Part shown: positions 42,749 through 51,587 of the stretch, piece after piece
How the letters are laid out: the number at the start of each line of letters is the position of its first letter
How positions within the stretch are numbered: position 1 is the stretch's first letter
NCBI GenBank assembly: GCA_016788425.1
Contig: JAEURQ010000002.1
Location: 186,001-250,000, forward strand
DNA: 64,000 nt
Source: Chthonomonas sp.
GTDB lineage: Bacteria; Armatimonadota; Fimbriimonadia; Fimbriimonadales; Fimbriimonadaceae
Reading direction: 5' to 3'
Translations under genes and position numbers: made by a program
The notes under the pieces: model-generated
The model's input: the letters and a program-made list of their open reading frames with translations, nothing else
Told to the model about the DNA's origin: nothing
Databases searched by the model: none

Positions 42749-43331
42749 GCTCGGCGATCCCCCGGTCAATGCCGTGTAACGCCACGGTTTCGAGGCACTC
42801 GGCCACGCGCGCGATCACCTTGTTCACGTCCACGCGATCTTCCGGACGAAACCGCCCGAGCACGTGATCAATCGTTTCGTCTTCGCCCTTGCCGATGCCG
42901 ATTTTGATGCGCGCGTACTCGGTCGAACCCAGCGTCGCGATCAGCGACTTGTGACCGTTGTGGCCACCCGCCGAACCCTTCGGCGAGAACTTGGCGTCGC
43001 CGACGGGAAGGTCAAGTTCGTCGGTGATCACCACGAGGCGGTCGAGCCCGAGCCGGAATTCCTTGAGGATCGGTGACACCGCCTGCCCGCTGAGGTTCAT
43101 GAAGGTCATTGGCTTGACCAGCAAGCACGGCACACCGGCCACGGGGACGACTTCGTACACCGCCGAGTGCTTGCGCGTTTTCAGCGTGTGCTTGGCCGCT
43201 TCGGCCAGATGATCAATGAGGTCGAAGCCGACGTTGTGGCGCGTGTGCGCGTACTGCGGACCCGGATTGCCGAGCCCGACGAAGATCCATTCGGGCGGAA
43301 GTGTGGGCGCACTTGGCTTGCGGCGGAACAT
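42726..43331 (-). CDS. pth: Peptidyl-tRNA hydrolase
   Basis: 201 residues. The N-terminal signature FVGLGNPGPQYAHTRHNVGF carries the catalytic His, and MNLSGQAV and DELDLPVG follow. It frees tRNA from dropped-off peptidyl-tRNA. Last gene of the recG-led operon, starting 1 bp after uppP ends. Confidence 0.97.
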   Translation of the reverse strand: MFRRKPSAPTLPPEWIFVGLGNPGPQYAHTRHNVGFDLIDHLAEAAKHTLKTRKHSAVYEVVPVAGVPCLLVKPMTFMNLSGQAVSPILKEFRLGLDRLVVITDELDLPVGDAKFSPKGSAGGHNGHKSLIATLGSTEYARIKIGIGKGEDETIDHVLGRFRPEDRVDVNKVIARVAECLETVALHGIDRGIAELNRQRPR

Positions 43332-43332
43332 G

Positions 43333-44196
43333 CTACTTGCTGCTGGTCTTGGCGGCTTCGGGCGGCAGTCCCGCCATGGGTTCTAGCCGACCCGTGCCGA
43401 TGAGCACGAGCAGTAGGGCGCCGAGCGCCAATCGGTAGTAGATGAACACGTTGGTGGAGTGCTTGCCCAAAAAGTCCATGAACCACTTGATCGTCGCGAA
43501 CCCGACGACAAACGACACGACGGTGGCCACGCCAACGTTCGCCACGTTCAGCGATACCAATTGATCGCGCGCGTCGAACACTTCCTTGATGCCCGCCGCG
43601 AGGATGCTCGGCACGCTCAACAGGAACGAAAATCGCGCCGCGCTCTTGCGGTCGAATCCGGCCAAAAGACCGCCGGTGATGGTGCTTCCGCTGCGGCTCG
43701 CGCCCGGAATCAGCGCCACTGCTTGCCAGAGCCCGACCCACAACCCGCGCATCGGCGTGACGTCCTCCATGCTGAGTTTCTTGCGGCTCACGCGTTCGGC
43801 GATAAAGAGCAGAATCCCGACCACGATGAGGCTGGTCGCGATGACCGTGAGGCTACGAAGCGGTCCCTTGATCTGATGCTCAAACAACTTGCCCAGAACC
43901 ACGATCGGCAACGTGCCGATGAAGATCGCCCAGCCTTGCTTGGCTTCCAGCGACCCTCGCTTCGACTTGTCGGTGAGCGAGCCAAGCCAGCCCAAAAACA
44001 CTTTCGTAAGGTCGCCCCAAAAGTAGATGAGGATGGCGGCGAGCGTCCCGAGCTGGATCACGGCGGTGAAACCCGCGCCGGGGTCCGACCAGCCAAAGAG
44101 CAGCGGCGCGAGCCGCAGGTGGGCCGTGCTGCTGATGGGCAGCCATTCGGTGACGCCTTGGATGATGCCGAGGACGACGGCTTCGACTATGCCCAT
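43333..44196 (-). CDS. uppP: Undecaprenyl-diphosphatase (BacA type)
   Basis: 287 residues and about eight membrane helices. The family motif EWLPISSTAHL is at residues 17-27 and the second motif PGASRSGSTI near residue 165. It recycles undecaprenyl pyrophosphate to the monophosphate carrier lipid. Start overlaps wecB by 10 bp, which fits coupling with glycan assembly. Confidence 0.96.
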   Translation of the reverse strand: MGIVEAVVLGIIQGVTEWLPISSTAHLRLAPLLFGWSDPGAGFTAVIQLGTLAAILIYFWGDLTKVFLGWLGSLTDKSKRGSLEAKQGWAIFIGTLPIVVLGKLFEHQIKGPLRSLTVIATSLIVVGILLFIAERVSRKKLSMEDVTPMRGLWVGLWQAVALIPGASRSGSTITGGLLAGFDRKSAARFSFLLSVPSILAAGIKEVFDARDQLVSLNVANVGVATVVSFVVGFATIKWFMDFLGKHSTNVFIYYRLALGALLLVLIGTGRLEPMAGLPPEAAKTSSK

Positions 44197-45320
44197 AGCG
44201 GCACCTCTGGACTGGAAATATGTAAGTCTTGGAGCAAAAGATATCGAATTCTCTCCGCCGCCCGACCGTCGCCATAGGGGCTCGCCGCGGTCGCCATCTT
44301 GCCGTAGGCGTCGGCGTCGGTCAACAATGTGCGCGCCTCGCTCAGAATCAGTTCCTCGTCGGTGCCCACTAACTTCGCCACGCCGCGATCCACGCCTTCG
44401 GGACGCTCGGTGGTTTCGCGCAGCACCAGCACGGGACGGGCAAAGGCGGGCGCCTCTTCTTGCACACCGCCTGAATCGCTGAGAATCAACTTCGCGCGCT
44501 CCATGAGCTTCACAAAATCTGGGTAGTCGGGCGGCTCAATCAGTCGCACGCGTGCGTGGTCGCCGAGCTCGCGTTGCAGCGTCTCGCGCACGGCTGGATT
44601 GCGGTGCATCGCGGCCACCAAAACGGTGTTGGGCAGTTCGTCCAGGAGTCGCCGGCACGCGCGCGCGATGCGGGTTTGCGGGTCGCCCCAGTTTTCGCGG
44701 CGGTGCGTGGTGAGCAGAATGATGTCGCGCGTCTCCTCGGGATACCACGCGGTCGCCGACTGCTTGGCAATCTGGAGCACGGCGTCGATGCCGGTGTTAC
44801 CCGTCACAAAAATTTGATCCTCGGGCACACCCTCGCGGCGCAGATTGTCGGCGGCTTGCGAGGTCGGCGCGTAGTGATGCTGCGCGAAGAGGCCCACCGT
44901 GCGGCGATTGAACTCCTCGGGAAACGGGTTCCAGATCGTGGGCGTGCGGAGGCCGGCCTCAAAGTGTCCGAACGGAATCTGCAAGTAGAAGCTGGCCAGG
45001 CCCGCGACAAACGTGGTGGTCGTGTCGCCTTGCGCTAGTACCCATTCCGGGTTCACATCTTGGAAAATCTGGTCGAGCCCCACCAGCGCTCGGCTCGTCA
45101 GCTGAGCCAGCGATTGCCCGGCTTGCATGAGGTCGAGGTCGTAGTCGGCGGTAATGCCAAACGCATCGAGCGCCTGGGCGAGCATTTCGCGGTGTTGACC
45201 GGTCGACACGACGACGGTTTCAACCTGCGGATATTTCTTGAATTCAAGGATCGCGGGAGCGCTCTTAATCGCATCCGGACGCGTTCCGACGACAAAAATG
45301 ATACGGGGTCGTTCAGCCAT
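44187..45320 (-). CDS. wecB: UDP-N-acetylglucosamine 2-epimerase
   Basis: 377 residues, non-hydrolysing type: FVVGTRPDAIKSAP at the start, VSTGQHREML, LAQGDTTTTF, HFEAGLRT, TTHRRENWG and LSDSGGVQEEAP. It makes UDP-ManNAc, a precursor for surface polysaccharide or teichoic-acid-like linkers. Between wecA/tagO and uppP in the same operon. Confidence 0.96.
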   Translation of the reverse strand: MAERPRIIFVVGTRPDAIKSAPAILEFKKYPQVETVVVSTGQHREMLAQALDAFGITADYDLDLMQAGQSLAQLTSRALVGLDQIFQDVNPEWVLAQGDTTTTFVAGLASFYLQIPFGHFEAGLRTPTIWNPFPEEFNRRTVGLFAQHHYAPTSQAADNLRREGVPEDQIFVTGNTGIDAVLQIAKQSATAWYPEETRDIILLTTHRRENWGDPQTRIARACRRLLDELPNTVLVAAMHRNPAVRETLQRELGDHARVRLIEPPDYPDFVKLMERAKLILSDSGGVQEEAPAFARPVLVLRETTERPEGVDRGVAKLVGTDEELILSEARTLLTDADAYGKMATAASPYGDGRAAERIRYLLLQDLHISSPEVPLWA

Positions 45321-45335
45321 CAGAGACGCTTCAAG

Positions 45336-46364
45336 TTACCCCAAGGCTCGGGCGGCCACCACCACGATGCCGCCGAGGACCGCCGCCACCGCATAGAGCA
45401 CAAGCACGGTTTGGCGTTGATCGAGGCCCTTGCGCAGAAGCGTGTGGTGCAGGTGGCGCTTGTCGGGAGCCGTAATCGGCTGGCCGCTGAGCAGTCGCCG
45501 GGTGACCACGAAGAAGGCGTCGAAGATCGGCACGCCGAACACGAAGATGGGGATGATGAGCATGATGGTGGCGGCGGTTTTCATCGCGCCAACAATGCTC
45601 AGGCAGGCGAGCGTAAAGCCGAGGAACTGGGCGCCACCCGTTCCCATGAAGATCTTAGCGGGGTTATAGTTGTGTCGCAAAAATCCGATGGCCGAGCCCG
45701 CGACCGCCGCCGCAATGAGCGCCACGCGCGGCTGCACGCCCACGCCGACGATGGCGAGCGTCGCCGCGCTGATGGCCGCGATCCCCGCGGCGAGGCCGTC
45801 AATCCCGTCAATCGTGTCCATCGTCTTGGTCACGACAAAGATGTAAACCGCGGTCAGCGGAATGGCGACGTACGGCGCGAAGGCGATCCAATGCGCGCCG
45901 TCACTGAACATCGGCCACGAAATGCCCTGAACCTGCACCTTGTTGGTGCCCGAGCCAAAGAACTGCACGGCCACGCCCGCGGCCAGCAAGATGCCCATCT
46001 GAATCTTCGCGGAGAACTGGTGAAGGTCATCAGCCGCGCCGGCCAAAGTGATGACCGCACCCAGCCCTAGCAATCCGATGACCCACGGGGCGAACGGCTG
46101 AACCGGCCAGCGCAGCGGAAGGCAGATCAGCACCGAGATCAGGGCTCCCGCGAAGATCGCAAACCCGCCCCAGCGCGGCGTGATCTTGGTGTGCACGCGC
46201 CGGTCGTCGCGCGTCGGGTCGTCCACCGCCCCCTTGGCGATGGCGAGCTTCATCACCCACGGCGTGAGCGCCCAGGTGATGACCAGGGCGATGGCTCCGG
46301 CAAGCAAGGCGGTGCCGAACCCGCGCAGCGGGGAATTGGTAACGGTGGCGGCAAGAAAATTCAA
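45336..46364 (-). CDS. wecA: Polyprenyl-phosphate GlcNAc-1-phosphate transferase (WecA/TagO type)
   Basis: A 342-residue membrane protein with about ten helices. Conserved acid motifs are AADDLHQF and TMDTIDGIDGLAAG; other family marks are RVHTKITPRWGG and the HxH-like loop DKRHLHHTLL. It starts lipid-linked glycan synthesis by moving GlcNAc-1-P onto undecaprenyl phosphate. The start overlaps the deaminase gene by 4 bp. It could equally be called tagO. Confidence 0.93.
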   Translation of the reverse strand: MNFLAATVTNSPLRGFGTALLAGAIALVITWALTPWVMKLAIAKGAVDDPTRDDRRVHTKITPRWGGFAIFAGALISVLICLPLRWPVQPFAPWVIGLLGLGAVITLAGAADDLHQFSAKIQMGILLAAGVAVQFFGSGTNKVQVQGISWPMFSDGAHWIAFAPYVAIPLTAVYIFVVTKTMDTIDGIDGLAAGIAAISAATLAIVGVGVQPRVALIAAAVAGSAIGFLRHNYNPAKIFMGTGGAQFLGFTLACLSIVGAMKTAATIMLIIPIFVFGVPIFDAFFVVTRRLLSGQPITAPDKRHLHHTLLRKGLDQRQTVLVLYAVAAVLGGIVVVAARALG

Positions 46365-46843
46365 CTCAGTTGCACCGGCTCCAGTTCGGGCGAGCCTTTA
46401 ATGTAGCGAAGCACTTCCAGACCCGACTCGCGGAAGAGTTCCAGCGAGAACGCGTCGGGATAGTCTCCTTCATAGATGACGCGCTCGATGCCCGCATTGA
46501 TGATCATTTTCGCGCAGGAATTGCACGGCTGGCAAGTCACATACATCGTCGCCCCCGCGCAAGGAATGCCGATCATTGCCGCTTGCAGTAGCGCGTTTTG
46601 CTCGGCGTGGAGCGCCCGCTGACAATGGCCGGCGAGGAGGCAGCCCTCCGGCCACTCGTGGGTCGGCCCGTTCGGCGGACAGTGGCTCATGCCGCGCGGC
46701 GCGCCGTTATAGCCCGTGCAGAGAATGCGGCGGTCCCGTACAATCACCGCGCCGACGCTGCGTCGCGGACACGTGGCGCGCGTCGCGACCAGGTGGGCGA
46801 TGTCCATAAAGTAGGTATCCCAACTGGGGCGCGTCGCCGTCAT
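46361..46843 (-). CDS. Deoxycytidylate (dCMP) deaminase
   Basis: 160 residues of the ComEB type. The zinc site is His79-Ala-Glu81 and Cys107-x2-Cys110 (RALHAEQNALL, CQPCNSC), and GYNGAPRGMSHC marks dCMP rather than cytidine specificity. It supplies dUMP for thymidylate synthesis. Second gene of the recG operon. Confidence 0.94.
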   Translation of the reverse strand: MTATRPSWDTYFMDIAHLVATRATCPRRSVGAVIVRDRRILCTGYNGAPRGMSHCPPNGPTHEWPEGCLLAGHCQRALHAEQNALLQAAMIGIPCAGATMYVTCQPCNSCAKMIINAGIERVIYEGDYPDAFSLELFRESGLEVLRYIKGSPELEPVQLS

Positions 46844-46857
46844 CCTGTTATTTTGAC

Positions 46858-48993
46858 CTAAGAGACGACGGCCACGGCTTGAATCGCGCGACGTTCGCGC
46901 ACGCGCTCGAGCATCACCGCATGATCAGGGCGCGCGAGGTCGGGGTCTTGCTCCAACACCTCCATGGCCAAGGCGCGTGATTCCTCGAGCAACTTGGTGT
47001 CTTGCACCAAGTCAGCGAGTTTGAAATCGAACTGACCCGACTGCCGGGTTCCCGCGACGTCACCCGGGCCGCGTAATTGCAGGTCCACTTCGGCGATCTT
47101 AAATCCGTCGGTTGTATCGCGGATCGTGGACATGCGCGTGATGGACTCGTCGGTTTTGGCATCGGCGATGAGAATGCAGTAGCTTTGGAACGAGCCCCGC
47201 CCAACGCGGCCACGCAGCTGGTGGAGTTGGGCGAGGCCAAACCGGTTGGCATCTTCGATGGTCATTACCGTGGCGTTCGGCACGTCGACGCCGACTTCGA
47301 TGACGACCGTGCTGACCAAAATGTCGAGTTCGTGGCGGCGGAACGCGCCCATGATCTCCTCCTTCTCGGCGCTTTTCATGTTGCCGTGGAGCAGGCCGAC
47401 GCGGTAGTCGGGGAAATGCTCCGTCCGCAGCCGTTCGTAGAGTTCTTCCGCTGCCTGCGCCTGAAGCTTCTCGCTCTCGGCGATCATCGGGCACACAAAG
47501 TAGGCTTGCCGACCTTGCGTCAAGATGTCCCGGACCGCGCTATAGACTTGGTCGCGTTCGTGCGGCCGCTTCCAGTGAGTTTTGATCGGGCGTCGGCCGG
47601 GCGGCAACTCGTCAATGATGCTCACATCGAGGTCGCCATACAGCGTCATGGTGAGCGTCCGCGGAATCGGGGTCGCGGTCATCACCAGCACGTCAGGATT
47701 CTCGCGACCCTTCTGCCGGAGGGCGGCTCGTTGCAACACGCCAAAGCGGTGCTGCTCGTCCACGACGGCGAGGCCAAGTTTGTGGAATGTGACGGACTCT
47801 TGAACTAGCGCATGGGTGCCGACCAGAATCTGCGCCTCGCCGTTCTCGGCTTGCTGAGTCGCTTTGCGTTTTTTCGGTGCGGGCATCTTGCCGTGAAGGA
47901 GCACCACTTTGATGCCCACCCGATCGAACACCGCTTGCAAGTTAAGGAAATGCTGTTCGGCGAGGATTTCCGTCGGCGCCATGAGCGCGGCTTGATACCC
48001 CGCGCGAACCGCGGCGAGCATTGCGGCGGCGGCCACCGCGGTCTTGCCGGAACCCACATCGCCCTGCACCAAACGGTTCATCGGCGCGGGCCGCTGCATG
48101 TCGTTCCAAACGTCTTGAATCACCCGCTTTTGCGCGCCCGTGAGTTCAAATGGCAGCATCACGCCCAGTTGATCGCGGATGTCCATCCGTTGGCCGTCGG
48201 CAAAAAGGCCGCCGCCACTGAGATTCGGCTCGTCCCAATCGAACCCGATTCCGACTTCTTGCTGGGTTTCTCGCCGCCGCATTTGCAGCGCCAACTGCAT
48301 AAAGAAGAACTCCTCAAACACGAGTCGCCGCCGGGCCGCACGGCGCGTGTCCTCCGAATCCGGGCGGTGAATTTGGGTGAGCGCCTCGCGGATGCCGATG
48401 AGGTTGGCGCGTTGTCGCCATTGACGCGGCAGCGCCTCTGCCACCGCAGAGATATAGCCCTGCAACGCGCTATCGGTGGCCTTGCGGAGCACTGTTTGCG
48501 GAACGCCTTCGGTACTCGGATAGACCGGCGTGAGGCGGGCGAACGCCTCAACATCATCTTCGTCTTCGGGAAGCTCAATCTCGGGGGCCGAAATCTCAAG
48601 CGTGCGCGAGCCGCGGCTCTCGCGTACCATGCCGAACGCGATCACATCCTCGGCGCCGTCCAGCTTTTTGCGAATCCACGGTTGGTTGAACCAGGTGAGC
48701 GTGACCTCGCCGGTGCCGTCGGTGAGCGTGGCGGTGAGGATCACGCGACCACCGCGCAGCGTGCGGCTTTCAAGGCGACGGATTTCTCCCCGCACGGTCG
48801 CAACTTCGCCGGGCACGAGTAGGCGAATCGGCGGTAAATTGCGCCGGTCTTCGTAGCGGCGGGGGAAGTGGTAGAGCACGTCGCGGACTTTGCGCAGACC
48901 CAACTTGCCCAGCGGGACGGCCCACTTGGGGCCGACACCTTTGAGATATTGTATTTCAGTCGCGAGGCGATCCTGGGGCGCAAAGTCGTCCAT
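46858..48993 (-). CDS. recG: ATP-dependent DNA helicase RecG
   Basis: 711 residues: the N-terminal wedge OB fold (VATVRGEIRRLESRTLRGG), Walker A GDVGSGKTAVAAA, the DEQH box in VVDEQHRFG, and helicase C motifs (QLRGRVGRG). It remodels stalled forks and Holliday junctions. It leads a six-gene operon and starts only 19 bp from the divergent ATP synthase operon. Confidence 0.97.
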   Translation of the reverse strand: MDDFAPQDRLATEIQYLKGVGPKWAVPLGKLGLRKVRDVLYHFPRRYEDRRNLPPIRLLVPGEVATVRGEIRRLESRTLRGGRVILTATLTDGTGEVTLTWFNQPWIRKKLDGAEDVIAFGMVRESRGSRTLEISAPEIELPEDEDDVEAFARLTPVYPSTEGVPQTVLRKATDSALQGYISAVAEALPRQWRQRANLIGIREALTQIHRPDSEDTRRAARRRLVFEEFFFMQLALQMRRRETQQEVGIGFDWDEPNLSGGGLFADGQRMDIRDQLGVMLPFELTGAQKRVIQDVWNDMQRPAPMNRLVQGDVGSGKTAVAAAAMLAAVRAGYQAALMAPTEILAEQHFLNLQAVFDRVGIKVVLLHGKMPAPKKRKATQQAENGEAQILVGTHALVQESVTFHKLGLAVVDEQHRFGVLQRAALRQKGRENPDVLVMTATPIPRTLTMTLYGDLDVSIIDELPPGRRPIKTHWKRPHERDQVYSAVRDILTQGRQAYFVCPMIAESEKLQAQAAEELYERLRTEHFPDYRVGLLHGNMKSAEKEEIMGAFRRHELDILVSTVVIEVGVDVPNATVMTIEDANRFGLAQLHQLRGRVGRGSFQSYCILIADAKTDESITRMSTIRDTTDGFKIAEVDLQLRGPGDVAGTRQSGQFDFKLADLVQDTKLLEESRALAMEVLEQDPDLARPDHAVMLERVRERRAIQAVAVVS

Positions 48994-49015
48994 CTAGTGC
49001 TTTAATTCAAGTATG
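48991..49015. promoter_or_regulatory. Overlapping divergent -10 boxes, recG / atp operon
   Basis: Plus strand: TTTAAT (49001-49006) and 6 nt before the ATG at 49013. Minus strand: TTAAAG (49000-49005 complement) and 6 nt before the ATG at 48993. The two -10 boxes share almost the same base pairs, so the operons should compete for polymerase. -35 boxes would fall inside the opposing coding sequences. Confidence 0.6.
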
Positions 49016-49492
49016 AATGACGACCGCCTGCCGCCTGATGACGCGCTGGACGCCGAAATCCGGGAGCTCGAAACCAAGCTGGATGACGCCGAGCGGTCTC
49101 CGCTCGACCCGCCGAAGACGCGACTCGATGCGCTAGAGGAAGAAGCCAATTCGTTGCTCTCGTCCGCGAGCGAGCGAAAAGTCAACCTTCCCGATCCGCC
49201 CGATTTTGACAAACTGGACGAGATTCACCAGCGGGGAACTGCCGGGCAGCAGGCGTTGCAAAGCGAGCGAGAAATCCCTGAGGGCCAGCGCGCTTATATG
49301 AAAGCGACGAGCGTCGGCATGGCGGCAGCTTACGGATTTCTTGCCGTGCCCGCCGGATTTTTTCTCATCGGACTAATGCTGCAGAATACCGTCTGGCCCG
49401 GCCCAAACGCGGTCAAAGTCATGACCCTTGTAGGCGTCGTTAGCGGGTTTGCCTACATGCTCGTCGTGCTTTCGCGTGGGAACAAGGATTGA
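49013..49492 (+). CDS. AtpZ-like membrane protein
   Basis: 159 residues: a long acidic cytoplasmic N-terminus (about 95 residues) and two membrane helices (SVGMAAAYGFLAVPAGFFLIGLM, VKVMTLVGVVSGFAYMLVVL shortened here in part). Position and topology match AtpZ, which with AtpI helps ATP synthase c-ring assembly. First gene of the atp operon; overlaps the next gene by 4 bp. The N-terminal extension is longer than usual. Confidence 0.7.
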   Translation: MNDDRLPPDDALDAEIRELETKLDDAERSPLDPPKTRLDALEEEANSLLSSASERKVNLPDPPDFDKLDEIHQRGTAGQQALQSEREIPEGQRAYMKATSVGMAAAYGFLAVPAGFFLIGLMLQNTVWPGPNAVKVMTLVGVVSGFAYMLVVLSRGNKD

Positions 49493-49851
49493 GACGCTTT
49501 TTCCGCTTGGTGCCGGCGCTAATCTTGGGCAGCGGGATCGTGCTGGCGGTGCTTGCGGTGCGGGGATTGGAGTACGTGACAGGCGGCCTCATCGGCATGG
49601 CTGCGGGAGGACAAGCGTTTATCACGTACCAGGCCTACGCAAAGTTCTTGGCGACAAGCAACGAGAACAGTCCCGAAAAGCTGAGGCTGACCATCGTGAT
49701 GATGACGGCATTTGCCCTGAAAGTCATTACGATAGCCATGGGCTTCCGGTTGCAATCTGAATGGGGAAATCCGGCCAGCATGGGCCTTGCAGTGGGTTTG
49801 CTTTGGGTATACTTTGCGGTCATAGGGTGGTTGATGGCCGCAGATTCGTAG
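49489..49851 (+). CDS. AtpI-like protein
   Basis: 120 residues with four hydrophobic helices (LVPALILGSGIVLAVLAV, GGLIGMAAGGQAFITY, RLTIVMMTAFALKVITIAMG, LAVGLLWVYFAVIGWLMA). The place just before atpB fits AtpI, a c-ring assembly chaperone. TTG start overlapping the previous stop. Confidence 0.72.
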   Translation: MRRFFRLVPALILGSGIVLAVLAVRGLEYVTGGLIGMAAGGQAFITYQAYAKFLATSNENSPEKLRLTIVMMTAFALKVITIAMGFRLQSEWGNPASMGLAVGLLWVYFAVIGWLMAADS

Positions 49852-49872
49852 CCAGAACGCCCATTTTGCTGT

Positions 49873-50622
49873 ATGGACATCACCAGCCAACTAAGTACGT
49901 TTTTGGCCGCCGGGGGCGGAGAAGAGGGCCATAAGGTTACGGTTAACTTTATCGGCACGATGGTGTACTTTGGGCTCGTGCTCGCGGTGGTCTTTGGACT
50001 CCTCTCTGTCGCCCGCAAAGGCTTCCGGCCCGGAGTTTTCCAGGGGCGGTTAGCCAACTGGTCGGAGCAGCTCTACCTCTTTATTGAGAATCTTTGCGTG
50101 AGCATCATTGGCTCGCATGGCCGCAAGTACGTTCCGTTCATCATTACCTTTTGGCTCATCATCTTCATCAGCAACTTGGTGGCTCTGTTCTTCCCGACTT
50201 CGCCGACCGCGCTGCTAAGTTTCAACCTTGGGATGGCGATCATTTCGATCTTCTACGTTCAGTGGGAAGGCATCAAACAGAATGGATTCATCGGCCACTT
50301 CAGCCACTTTGCGGGCCCGAAACTCGGGGGCGCTCTTGTCCTCATCTCCGTGATGCTGTTCTTTATCGAGTTGGTTTCGGAGACCATGAAAATGGTGTCG
50401 CTCAGCCTCCGACTCTACGGAAACATCCATGGCGGTCACGAGGCCGTGCATGGAATGAACCAGATCACTTCCGCGTTCCCCATGGGTGAACTGCTGATTC
50501 CCGTGAAGATGCTCACGGTTGTTGTCCAGGCGCTTATCTTCTGCCTGCTCACCTGCGTCTACATCAGCTTGGTTACCCACGAGCCGCACGACGAACATCA
50601 CGGCGAGGCTCACGCCCATTAA
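49873..50622 (+). CDS. atpB: ATP synthase F0 subunit a
   Basis: 249 residues. The essential arginine is in the helix SLRLYGNIHGGHE, and FIELVSETMKMVSLSLR precedes it. It forms the proton half-channels next to the c-ring. The C-terminal tail is His/Glu-rich. 21 bp after the atpI-like gene. Confidence 0.96.
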   Translation: MDITSQLSTFLAAGGGEEGHKVTVNFIGTMVYFGLVLAVVFGLLSVARKGFRPGVFQGRLANWSEQLYLFIENLCVSIIGSHGRKYVPFIITFWLIIFISNLVALFFPTSPTALLSFNLGMAIISIFYVQWEGIKQNGFIGHFSHFAGPKLGGALVLISVMLFFIELVSETMKMVSLSLRLYGNIHGGHEAVHGMNQITSAFPMGELLIPVKMLTVVVQALIFCLLTCVYISLVTHEPHDEHHGEAHAH

Positions 50623-50679
50623 ATCGCTTTTGCCCTCGGGCAAATATCAACACTCAAACGAAAATTAGGACTAAAAAAT

Positions 50680-50886
50680 ATGTACCTTCCCATTGCACTT
50701 GGACTCGCAGCTCTCGGGGTCGCCATCGGCCTCGGCATGATCGGTAACGGCGCTATGAACGGCATGAGCCGCCAGCCCGAAGCCATCGGCAAAATGCAGA
50801 CCGCCATGCTTATCGCTATGGCGTTCGTCGAACTCGTCTTCCTGCTCACCGTCTTCGTTGGCGCGGGCGCGTTCAAGGGTAGCTAA
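50680..50886 (+). CDS. atpE: ATP synthase F0 subunit c
   Basis: 68 residues in two hairpin helices with the RQPEA loop (residues 31-35). The ion-carrying carboxylate is Glu51 in MAFVELVFLL. The residues around it lack the Gln/Ser set of sodium enzymes, so proton coupling is inferred. Confidence 0.97.
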   Translation: MYLPIALGLAALGVAIGLGMIGNGAMNGMSRQPEAIGKMQTAMLIAMAFVELVFLLTVFVGAGAFKGS

Positions 50887-50948
50887 CCCGACACGGTTCC
50901 TTGGGGCAACCCAAGGAACCTCCCTAAATTTTTTGAACAGTTTCTGAA

Positions 50949-51587
50949 ATGGCAACGCAAAAATCTTCTGGAATTCCATACATCGTCAAGCTCATTGTGG
51001 GCGTGGGGATGGCGGTTGGTGGCTTCAAGCTCTCGCACATGGCACACGAGCCAGGCAACGGGCTGTACGACATCACGCATAAGATGTCGGAAATGGGGAT
51101 CCCCATTGACCTTGGGATTACCATCGCCGTCATTGGCGTTTTCCTTATTGTTTTCCCGGCAATCCAATCGTTCTATGTTACGCCGCTGGAAGATGCTGTC
51201 AACGAGCGCACCTCGCGCCTCGAAAGCACGTTTAGCGAAGCCGAAAGCCTGCGGTCGGAAATGACGCAGATGAAGGCCGACTACGAAACCCGCCTGGCGA
51301 AAGCCGAAGGTGAAGCTCGGGCCGCCATTCAAGAAGAGATTAAGAAAGCTCAGGACCTTCGGGCGCAAATGCAAGCCGAAGTGGCCGCCCAACGGGCGGA
51401 TATGCTGAAGAAGGCCGAGGATGAAATTTCGGCCCAGCGAGCTGGCGTTGTTAGCCAACTCCGCACCCAAACCGTGAACCTCACGATGAGCGCCACCGAA
51501 AAGTTAATTGGCGCGAAGCTCGATTCCGAAGCGGATCGCAAGCTTATCGAAGAATTCATCGACAAGGCCGAGGTGCCCAGCTTCTAA
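50949..51587 (+). CDS. atpF: ATP synthase F0 subunit b with an extra N-terminal hydrophobic segment
   Basis: 212 residues against about 160 in most bacteria. Two hydrophobic segments are seen (about 10-28 and 53-73: DLGITIAVIGVFLIVFPAIQ), then the long charged stalk helix (EDAVNERTSRLESTF onward). The second segment corresponds to the usual membrane anchor. Directly followed by atpH (1 bp overlap). Confidence 0.93.
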   Translation: MATQKSSGIPYIVKLIVGVGMAVGGFKLSHMAHEPGNGLYDITHKMSEMGIPIDLGITIAVIGVFLIVFPAIQSFYVTPLEDAVNERTSRLESTFSEAESLRSEMTQMKADYETRLAKAEGEARAAIQEEIKKAQDLRAQMQAEVAAQRADMLKKAEDEISAQRAGVVSQLRTQTVNLTMSATEKLIGAKLDSEADRKLIEEFIDKAEVPSF

